DNA of 64,000 nucleotides from Clostridiales bacterium Firm_07 (GTDB lineage Bacteria > Bacillota > Clostridia > Oscillospirales > CAG-272): contig LVAM01000019.1 in assembly GCA_001604005.1 (NCBI GenBank), positions 274,754-338,753 of the forward strand. Reading direction: 5' to 3'. Made by a program: the position numbers and the translations under genes. The notes under the pieces were generated by a model. That model made no database searches. It saw only the letters and a program-made list of their open reading frames with translations, and was not told where the DNA came from. Shown here one piece after another: positions 20,921 to 28,346 of this stretch. The first letter of the stretch is position 1, and every line of letters begins with the position of its first letter.

Positions 20921-22540
20921 TTATTCCGCGGCGATCACAAAGGGATAAAGCGGCTGACCGCCCGAAAGCGTGACGACCTCGGCGGAAGGCAAAGCGGCAC
21001 GGAGCATCTCCTCGATCGCGGCGATCTCATCCGCTTTGGCTTCTTCGCCTGTATAAATCGTAAGAAAAGCTGGATTTTCCAGCGCCGGCAAAAGCGCCTT
21101 GACGGCGTCCTTGCAATTTTCGGCGGCAAGTTTCACTTTGCCGTTAAAGAGCCCCAACACCTCGCCGTCTTTGATCGAAATGCCGTCGATCTCCGCGTCG
21201 CGCACGGCGTGCGTAAGAGAAAGCGTTGTGACGTTTTCCGCCGCGGCGTGCATTGCCTGCTCGTTCGTCTCGGCGTCCGCGCTCTCGTCGTACGCCATCA
21301 TCGCCGCAATGCCTTGCGTGAACTGCGACGTGGGCAAAACGATCACCTTTTTGTCCTCGCTCATCTCCGCCGCGCGATCCGCCACAAGGAATATGTTTTT
21401 ATTGTTGGGCATCACAAAGACGGTTTTGGCACGGATCGCGCGGATCGCCGCCAGAATGTCGTCGGTGCTGGGGTTCATCGTCTGTCCCCCCTGCACCACC
21501 ACGTCCACGCCGAGATCGCGGAACGCCGCCGTTACGCCTTCGCCTACGGCAATGGACACAAAGCCGATCTCTTTGAGCGGCGTCTGATCTTCTTTCTCAT
21601 TCAAAAGCGCCGTGTGCTGCTTTTTCATATTTTCGATCTTGACCATCGAGAGACTGCCCAGCGCCAACGCACCGCCGATCACCTGATCGGGATTGTTGGT
21701 GTGGATATGCACTTTAACGATCTCCTCGTCCTCGATGAAAACCATACTGTCGCCGATGCCGGAAAGGAAAGCTTTGAACTCGGCGGCGCTGTTCTCGCTG
21801 CGGTGCGCCTCGTCTTTATCGACGATCACCTCGGTGCAATAAGCAAAACGGATATCGTCGGTGTTGAAATCTTCAAAATCCGCCGCGGTGTGCGCCGCGG
21901 GTTCCTCTTCCTTTTCGCGCGCCACGGGACGATCGTTGAGCGACGCCAGCATACCGGAGATCACCGTGACAAATCCGCTTCCGCCCGCGTCGACGACGCC
22001 CGCTTCTTTCAAAAGCGGCAGAAGTTCGGGCGTGAGCGCCAGCGTTTCGTTGGCAACACGCAAAAGGTAGGCGAAAAAGCCTGCCACATCTCCCTTAAAC
22101 TCGCCCTTGCGCGCCGCTTCCACGGCGCGTTCGGCGCAAATGCGCATCACCGTGAGGATGGTGCCTTCGGTCGGGTTCATCACCGCGCCGTACGCTTCTC
22201 TCGTGCCGACTTCAAAGGCATTTGCAATATCTTCTGCATCAACCTCTTCAAGCCCTTTTAACGCTTTTGCAAATCCGCGGAAGAAAAGCGAGAGAATGGC
22301 GCCCGAGTTGCCGCGCGCCGCGCGCAACATACAGTTGGCGACTTTTGTGGCGCAATCTGCCACCGTGCCCTCAAAGTCGTTCATATCTTTGATGGTGCTC
22401 ATCGTCAAACTCATATTGACGCCCGTGTCCCCATCGGGAACGGGAAAAACATTCAGCGCGTTGATGGCAACTTGGTCGTTATTCAGCGCGTTGGCGGCGG
22501 AGATACACATTTCGCTGAATTTTTTGCCGTCTATCTTCAT
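20921..22540 (-). CDS. DAK2/DegV-type fatty acid kinase-like protein (YloV/FakA family)
   Basis: ALNVFPVPDGDTGVNMSLTM, RAARGNSGAILSLFFRGF, VVDAGGSGFVTVISG, FVMPNNKNIFLVADRA. Confidence 0.92.
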   Translation of the reverse strand: MKIDGKKFSEMCISAANALNNDQVAINALNVFPVPDGDTGVNMSLTMSTIKDMNDFEGTVADCATKVANCMLRAARGNSGAILSLFFRGFAKALKGLEEVDAEDIANAFEVGTREAYGAVMNPTEGTILTVMRICAERAVEAARKGEFKGDVAGFFAYLLRVANETLALTPELLPLLKEAGVVDAGGSGFVTVISGMLASLNDRPVAREKEEEPAAHTAADFEDFNTDDIRFAYCTEVIVDKDEAHRSENSAAEFKAFLSGIGDSMVFIEDEEIVKVHIHTNNPDQVIGGALALGSLSMVKIENMKKQHTALLNEKEDQTPLKEIGFVSIAVGEGVTAAFRDLGVDVVVQGGQTMNPSTDDILAAIRAIRAKTVFVMPNNKNIFLVADRAAEMSEDKKVIVLPTSQFTQGIAAMMAYDESADAETNEQAMHAAAENVTTLSLTHAVRDAEIDGISIKDGEVLGLFNGKVKLAAENCKDAVKALLPALENPAFLTIYTGEEAKADEIAAIEEMLRAALPSAEVVTLSGGQPLYPFVIAAE

Positions 22541-22544
22541 CTGT

Positions 22545-23408
22545 TTACCTCTCCTTTCCGAGGAAGAAGAGCGCAACGGTGCCGGGACCGGAATGCGCAC
22601 CGATGACGGGGCCGATATAGCCGATGGTGACGTCGGTGACGCCCATCGTTTCGCGAAGCCGCCGCGCGACGTATTCGGCGTCGTCCGGGCAATCGCCGTG
22701 ACTGATAAAGACGTGGGAACCTTTGGGATCAAAAGCGCTCGCTTGCATTCTGTTGCACAGTGCGTCAAGAGACGCGCGTCTGCCGCGTGCCGTGCCCACT
22801 TTCGTCAAGTGCCCCTCGTTGTCCACGTGCATCACGGGTTTGATGCCGAGCGCGGAGCCCGCCACCGCGGTGGCAAGACTGACGCGACCGCCGCGGTGCA
22901 GGAAGAAAAGATCTTCCACCGTAAAGGCGTGGCAAAGATGCAGTTTCGTGCTCTCGACATAGTCGCGCACTTCCGCAAGGCTCGCTCCCGCAAGGCGTTT
23001 TTCGGCCGCCAGCGCGGCAATAAGCCCCGCGCCGAGAGAGGCGCAAAGCGTGTCTACGGTCTCGACCGTGCGCTCGGGGTATTTTTCGCGCAGTTCGCGC
23101 GCCGCGACAAAACCGGCGTTATAAGTGCCGCTGATTCCCGAAGAAAAGCCGAGATACAGCACGTCGGTGCCCGCGGCGAGATACGGCTCGAAAGTTTCGA
23201 TAAAGGTCTCAATGCCGGCGGCGGAGGTGCGCACCTGTACTTTCGCGCGCAGTTTGGCATACACTTCTTTCATATCCAGTTCGTTTTCCGAAACGGGAGC
23301 GTTGTTGCCGACCGTGACGGAAAGCGGAATGCAGACAAGATCATATTTTTTCAGCATGTCCGGCGAGAGATCCGAGCCGGAATCCACAAAAATTACATAG
23401 GGAGCCAT
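22545..23408 (-). CDS. DegV family fatty-acid-binding protein
   Basis: VIFVDSGSDLSPDML, LGFSSGISGTYNAGFVA, LFFLHRGGRVSLATAVAGSALGIKPVMHV, GPVIGAHSGPGTVALFF. Confidence 0.92.
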   Translation of the reverse strand: MAPYVIFVDSGSDLSPDMLKKYDLVCIPLSVTVGNNAPVSENELDMKEVYAKLRAKVQVRTSAAGIETFIETFEPYLAAGTDVLYLGFSSGISGTYNAGFVAARELREKYPERTVETVDTLCASLGAGLIAALAAEKRLAGASLAEVRDYVESTKLHLCHAFTVEDLFFLHRGGRVSLATAVAGSALGIKPVMHVDNEGHLTKVGTARGRRASLDALCNRMQASAFDPKGSHVFISHGDCPDDAEYVARRLRETMGVTDVTIGYIGPVIGAHSGPGTVALFFLGKER

Positions 23409-23505
23409 ATTTTCCTCTCTTTTCAAGGATTTTGAAGGCGGAAACGTTGTTTTCCGCACATTCACTCATTATTATACCATAAGAGAAAATATTTGTCAAT
23501 CTTCA

Positions 23506-23538
23506 AACAAAAAAGGTCGCCCGATGCGGGCGACCCCT
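23506..23538 (-). terminator. Terminator after the XRE/S24 repressor gene
   Basis: aaaaaaGGTCGCCCgatGCGGGCGACCcctctttt. Confidence 0.7.
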
Positions 23539-23541
23539 CTT

Positions 23542-24339
23542 TTATCTTCTTTTGAGTTTTCCGATCACGCGGCCGGCGACGTGCACGCTTTCAAAGTCTT
23601 TGAGGAGAATATCGCCGTATTCGGGGTTCAGAGAATACAGTCTGTCTCCGCCGAAAACTTTGAAAAATCCGTTGCCGTCCAAAATGAAAATGCCCAGCTC
23701 TCCGAACTCGATCGTATCGGTCTCCTGCACAAGCAGAATATCGCCGTCGCGGTAGCGCGGCTCCATCGAGTTGCCGCTGATCCGCAGGGCAAAGTCCGCC
23801 TCACGCGTGCGGGCGTTGTCGCTGACCGAGATCTCCTCGGTGCTCTCGCCGTCCAGCGCCACGCCGCACCCCGCCGAGACCGGCAGATCGTAAAGCGGCA
23901 GGGAGATCTTGCGAAACCCGTTGTCGCTTGCGGCATACGCCGCGGAAAGACGGCTTGCAAGCGGCTCTCTCCACGCGGGGGCGGCACTGCGTGCGGGCGT
24001 TGCCGGCACGCTTTCCCCCCAAGAGGCTTCGCGTTCCAGAAGGGCGCCGACGTTTTCTTTTCCGCGTTCGTCCAGCGCGCGATAGCGCTCGATAAAGCGC
24101 ATCTCGTCCTCGTTTAAGGTATAGTTGTTCTTATTCTCCTCGATCCCGTACATCACGTAATCGAGCGAACAATTGAGCGCCTCGCAAATGGCAACGATGT
24201 TGGAGAGTTTGGGCGACTCACTGATCCCCGCCAAGATTTTGGAGAGCGTGCCGCCGGGGATTCCCGTTTTTTCCGCCAATTCGTCGTTCGTCATTTTTCG
24301 CTCGGATTTGATCTGCTTGATCCGCTTGATATAGTCCAT
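23542..24339 (-). CDS. XRE-type HTH + S24 peptidase-like (LexA/CI-like) repressor
   Basis: HTH MTNDELAEKTGIPGGTLSKILAGISESPKLSNIVAICEAL; C-terminal GNSMEPRYRDGDILLVQETDTIEFGELGIFIL (S24). Confidence 0.88.
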   Translation of the reverse strand: MDYIKRIKQIKSERKMTNDELAEKTGIPGGTLSKILAGISESPKLSNIVAICEALNCSLDYVMYGIEENKNNYTLNEDEMRFIERYRALDERGKENVGALLEREASWGESVPATPARSAAPAWREPLASRLSAAYAASDNGFRKISLPLYDLPVSAGCGVALDGESTEEISVSDNARTREADFALRISGNSMEPRYRDGDILLVQETDTIEFGELGIFILDGNGFFKVFGGDRLYSLNPEYGDILLKDFESVHVAGRVIGKLKRR

Positions 24340-24364
24340 ATCGCACCTCGTTTTTCCGACTTTG

Positions 24365-24398
24365 GCACAATTATAGCACGTTTTTCCGATTTTGTAAA
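24365..24398 (-). promoter_or_regulatory. Promoter and putative operator repeats of the XRE/S24 repressor
   Basis: Reverse strand TTTACA-N17-TATAAT; direct repeats TCGGAAAAACG about 30 bp apart (24349-24363 and 24379-24393). Confidence 0.5.
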
Positions 24399-24508
24399 GT
24401 GGTTTTGCAAAATTTATTTCCAAATTCGGATATTTTTCCGAAAACGGAAAGAGAAAGTTTTGTCGGAAGCGGCACTTCCGACAAAATTTGTGCGCGGACA
24501 AGAAAAAG

Positions 24509-24549
24509 CGCGAAAAAGCGCGGAAGCAATGCTTCCGCGCTTTTTCGCG
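24509..24549. terminator. Long perfect inverted repeat, bidirectional-type terminator
   Basis: 19-bp perfect arms CGCGAAAAAGCGCGGAAGC-aat-GCTTCCGCGCTTTTTCGCG. Confidence 0.7.
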
Positions 24550-24565
24550 TCGCTTATTCGGGTTT

Positions 24566-25696
24566 TTATGGCAAAGATCGCGCCAAATTGACGTTTTTAT
24601 AGCGCGCGTCCTCGCTCACGTCGGCAAGCACCGTCAAAAAAGGTGGCAGGACGATTTTGCTCTCTTCGCTCTCGATCTCCACCTCCGCAACGGCGCGATC
24701 AGACCAAAAATCAAACAGGTCTACCTCGACCGTGCGCCCGCCGAAAGGAAACGCGTATCGCGTTTTCCGAATCGTGCGAAGCGTGACGTCGCGGCGCGCG
24801 AGCAACGCCGCGTACTCCTCTTCCGAAATTCTCTTTTCCTCTTCGATCGCGCGCAGGGCGTTTACCCGCCGTTTGATCGTGTGGATATAGGAAACTTTGT
24901 CGCCCTCCGTCACTTTTCGCACGCGCTCGGTGGCGCCTGCCTCGGCGGGGCAAAGATACGTCTGCTCGATTTGAAAGACGCGGCAATGCGGCATAGCGGC
25001 AAGCGCTTTTGCGTTGGGATAAGCGACCAAAAATTTTCTTTCGATCTCATAATGCGGGGCGCCGAAAAGCAAAAACGGAAACTCGTCGGGCAACGGCGCG
25101 TCGAAAGAAAGCGCCTTGCCGCTTTTCGGGTGCGGAAAGGAAAGCGCACGGGCAAAAAGCGCGATGTGCGGCGCTTTTACGCGGCTGCCGTATTTGCCGT
25201 CCCCCACGAGAGGCAGTGCGCGCGACGCAAATTGCGCGCGGATCTGATGCGTGCGTCCGGTGAGAAGCCGCACCGAGATCTCGGCGAAACTCTCCCCTTC
25301 AAACGCCGCCGTGTTCTCCACGCGGTAAAGAAGCGCCGCCTCTCTTGCGCCGGAGCGCTTCGTCTCCACGCGAAAGGTTTTATTTGCACGGGGATCGTGA
25401 TAAAGCAGATCGCGCATTTCACCCGCGCGCGCCGCGGGCACGCCCGCTGTGACGACAGTATATTCTTTTTTCGTTTTTCCCGCTCGGAAAGCGTCGGAAA
25501 GTCGTGCCGCCGCCTCTTTCGTGCGGGCATAGACCATCACGCCCGACGCGGCGCGATCGAGACGGTGCACGGGATAGAGCGCACCGAGTTCGGGGGCAAG
25601 CAGTGCGGGCACGCTCTCTCCTTCGTCACCCTCGGAGAGCACACCGAACGGTTTGACGATCACGGCGATCTCCCTGTCGGCAAACAAAACTTTCAT
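24566..25696 (-). CDS. RluA-family pseudouridine synthase fused to a C-terminal CYTH (triphosphate tunnel) domain
   Basis: N-term: LYPVHRLDRAASGVMVYARTKEAA, RTHQIRAQFASRALPLVGDGKYG. C-term: YEIERKFLV, IKRRVNALRAIEEEKRISEEEYAALL, RYAFPFGGRTVEVDLF, VAEVEIESEESKI (CYTH signatures). Confidence 0.88.
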   Translation of the reverse strand: MKVLFADREIAVIVKPFGVLSEGDEGESVPALLAPELGALYPVHRLDRAASGVMVYARTKEAAARLSDAFRAGKTKKEYTVVTAGVPAARAGEMRDLLYHDPRANKTFRVETKRSGAREAALLYRVENTAAFEGESFAEISVRLLTGRTHQIRAQFASRALPLVGDGKYGSRVKAPHIALFARALSFPHPKSGKALSFDAPLPDEFPFLLFGAPHYEIERKFLVAYPNAKALAAMPHCRVFQIEQTYLCPAEAGATERVRKVTEGDKVSYIHTIKRRVNALRAIEEEKRISEEEYAALLARRDVTLRTIRKTRYAFPFGGRTVEVDLFDFWSDRAVAEVEIESEESKIVLPPFLTVLADVSEDARYKNVNLARSLP

Positions 25697-25709
25697 TAGT
25701 TCTCTCCAA

Positions 25710-26429
25710 TCAGTGAAACTCGGTCACGCCGTCGGAGAGCAAGAGACGACGGCGAAGCGCGCGGTAACTCTCCCGCATCGGATCTCCCGTCAAAATACCG
25801 GCGCGCGCCGCAAGGGTACGGAGCACCAGTTCGGGAGATACCGTTCCTCCCTCTCCCGACATGAGCGTGAGCGACAGGTAAAGCGCGCCCTCCTCGGCGC
25901 GAACGGCATAGCGCAAAACGGCGTCGAGCAGATTGATCTCTTTTTCACCGGATTTGGTCTTTTTCATCGCGGGCAGCGTCTCGCCCTCCAAAAGCGACCG
26001 CACGGCGCTCTCGGCGTCCGCGTGGATCAAAGGGCTTCTTATCTCACAATCGTATTCGGCAAAGGCAATCTCCGAAAACTTGCGCTCGGCGGGATATGCC
26101 GCCACGGCGCGCAGTTCGTCGGTCAGTTCCTCGTTTAATCGGCGCAAAATTTCCGCGTCCGACATTTCCCGCTCGACGCGGATATCCAGCAGTTCGCACT
26201 CGCTCTCGACGCCCACCGGCAACGGAAGCGCAAACACCATTTTAATGTGCGGGTTGAAGCCTTTGGAATACCAGATCGGCAACCCCGCGCGCACCAAAAC
26301 ACGCGCGAAGGTGCGTTGGAGATCGAGGTGCGATATGAATTGCAATCTGCCGGTTTTATGGAAGCAAATACGCACCGTGCGCGGCTCCGGGAGGAGCGGC
26401 AAAGAAAACTTTTGCTCGTTGTCTTTCAT
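25710..26429 (-). CDS. TIGR03936 / DUF2344 radical-SAM-associated protein
   Basis: VRICFHKTGRLQFISHLDLQRTFARVLVRAGLPIWYSKGFNPHIKMVFALPLPVGVESE. Confidence 0.9.
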   Translation of the reverse strand: MKDNEQKFSLPLLPEPRTVRICFHKTGRLQFISHLDLQRTFARVLVRAGLPIWYSKGFNPHIKMVFALPLPVGVESECELLDIRVEREMSDAEILRRLNEELTDELRAVAAYPAERKFSEIAFAEYDCEIRSPLIHADAESAVRSLLEGETLPAMKKTKSGEKEINLLDAVLRYAVRAEEGALYLSLTLMSGEGGTVSPELVLRTLAARAGILTGDPMRESYRALRRRLLLSDGVTEFH

Positions 26430-28294
26430 TTTTTCTCCTTACACCCCGCGGGGCAACAGACGCGCACGCCGCCAAGGCGGTTTGCGCCACAGCCCGAACA
26501 TTGCTCGCGGCAGTTGGGCGTCGTTTTCCCTGCGTACGCGCGAGCGCGTTCGCGCTTGAAAAATTCTTTCGTCACGCCGCAGTCGATGATATCCCACGGC
26601 AAAATTTCGTCAAGTCCCATCGCGCGGTTTGCGAAAAAGGCGGGGTCGATCCCCGTGCGCGCAAAAACCGAAAGCCAGCGATCGTAATCGAAAAACTCGT
26701 CCCACGCGTCAAAGCAAAAGCCTTCGTCGGCGGCAAGTTCCAGCGCCGCGGCAAGGCGACGGTTGCCTCTTGCCAACACCGCTTCGATGCGGCTGACGCG
26801 CGCGTCGTGGTGCGTATAGCGCACGTGGCGGTCGGTCACTTTGGAGCCGAGATACGCCTGTTTTTCCGCCAGCATCTCCATCGTGTCCTGCGCCTCCCAC
26901 TGGAAAGGCGTAAAGGGTTTCGGAATAAAGCAGGAAACGCTGATCGTCACCTGCGGCGATCTTCCCTTTTGCCGGTAAGGACCGCGATAATATTCGTCAA
27001 CCACGCGCGAGGCAAGTTCGGCGATACCGGCAAGATCGTCCGCCGTTTCGGTGGGAAGTCCTTCCATAAAGTAGAGCTTCACCGCCGTTTTTCCGCCGCC
27101 GTACGCCACGTTCACGGCGTGCATCAGGTCGGCTTCGGTCACGTTTTTGTTGATGACGTCACGCAAGCGCTGCGTGCCCGCTTCGGGTGCGAAGGTAAGC
27201 GAAGACGAGCGCACCGACGCCACTTTTTTCATCAATTCCTCGCCGAAACTGTCCACGCGGAGCGACGGGAGCGACAAACTGACCATATTGCGATCTGTCC
27301 ATTCGAGAAGCCCGCAAGTCAATTCTTCAAGGCGCGTATAATCGCTGATCGAAAGCGAAGTGAGCGAGATCTCCTCGTACCCCGTCGCGTCGTAGAGCGT
27401 CCGCGCCTGTTTTTGAAGCACCTCGGGCGTTTTTTCGCGCACGGGGCGGTAGATCATACCCGCCTGACAGAATCGACAGCCGCGGATACAACCGCGATAA
27501 ACTTCCAGCATAATGCGGTCGTGCACGGTCTCGATGTAGGGCATCACGACCTTTTCGGGAAAGAACGCTTTGTCCATATCCGGCATAATGCGCTTTTTGA
27601 CCGTGCGCGGCACGTCGGGAAAACGCGGCGTCACGCACGCGATGGTGCCGTCGTCGTGATAGGCAACGTCATAAAGCGAAGGAACGTAGATACCCTCGAT
27701 CTTCGCCGCCTCTCGGAGAAACTTCTCGCGGGTAAAACCGCCTTCTTTTTTCATTTTGATGAGCAGTTCGGCAAACTCGACAAGATTTTCTTCGCCTTCG
27801 CCGATCGAAAAACAATCGAAAAAGTCCGCGACGGGCTCCGGGTTATAGGTGCAGGGACCGCCGCCGATCACGATGGGATCTTCTTCTCCGCGCTCCGCGG
27901 CGCGTATGGGAATGCCGGCAAGGCGCAGCATTTGCAGTACGGTGGTATAGCACATCTCATATTGCAAGGTGAAGCCGAGAATGTCAAACTCCCGCACGGG
28001 ATCGCCCGATTCGTGCGCGAAAAGCGGCACGCCGTACTCACGCATTTTCTCCTGCATATCCACCCACGGGGCAAATACGCGCTCGCACCAGATATCCGGT
28101 CTTGCGTTGAGCGCCCCGTAAAGGATACGCATACCGAGGTTGGACATACCGATCTCGTACGTATCGGGAAAAGCAAAAGCAAAGCGCGCCGACACGGCGT
28201 GCTTGTCTTTTTGCACCTCACCGTATTCCCCGCCCGAATATCTGCCCGGTTTTGTCACGGATTTGAGCAGGGCGGCAACTTTTTCGTTCATCAT
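26426..28294 (-). CDS. TIGR03960-family B12-binding-domain radical SAM protein
   Basis: GRYSGGEYG, FAFPDTYEIGMSNLGMRILY, VYRGCIRGCRFCQAGMIYRPVREK; overlaps the TIGR03936 gene. Confidence 0.93.
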   Translation of the reverse strand: MMNEKVAALLKSVTKPGRYSGGEYGEVQKDKHAVSARFAFAFPDTYEIGMSNLGMRILYGALNARPDIWCERVFAPWVDMQEKMREYGVPLFAHESGDPVREFDILGFTLQYEMCYTTVLQMLRLAGIPIRAAERGEEDPIVIGGGPCTYNPEPVADFFDCFSIGEGEENLVEFAELLIKMKKEGGFTREKFLREAAKIEGIYVPSLYDVAYHDDGTIACVTPRFPDVPRTVKKRIMPDMDKAFFPEKVVMPYIETVHDRIMLEVYRGCIRGCRFCQAGMIYRPVREKTPEVLQKQARTLYDATGYEEISLTSLSISDYTRLEELTCGLLEWTDRNMVSLSLPSLRVDSFGEELMKKVASVRSSSLTFAPEAGTQRLRDVINKNVTEADLMHAVNVAYGGGKTAVKLYFMEGLPTETADDLAGIAELASRVVDEYYRGPYRQKGRSPQVTISVSCFIPKPFTPFQWEAQDTMEMLAEKQAYLGSKVTDRHVRYTHHDARVSRIEAVLARGNRRLAAALELAADEGFCFDAWDEFFDYDRWLSVFARTGIDPAFFANRAMGLDEILPWDIIDCGVTKEFFKRERARAYAGKTTPNCREQCSGCGANRLGGVRVCCPAGCKEKK

Positions 28295-28309
28295 CTTTCT
28301 CCTTTGAAA

Positions 28310-28346
28310 GCGTCTCCCGCACCTCGTGCGGGAGACGCTTTTTACA
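28310..28346 (-). terminator. Terminator between the 28342 ORF and the TIGR03960 gene
   Basis: CGTCTCCCGCACctCGTGCGGGAGACGcttttt. Confidence 0.7.
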
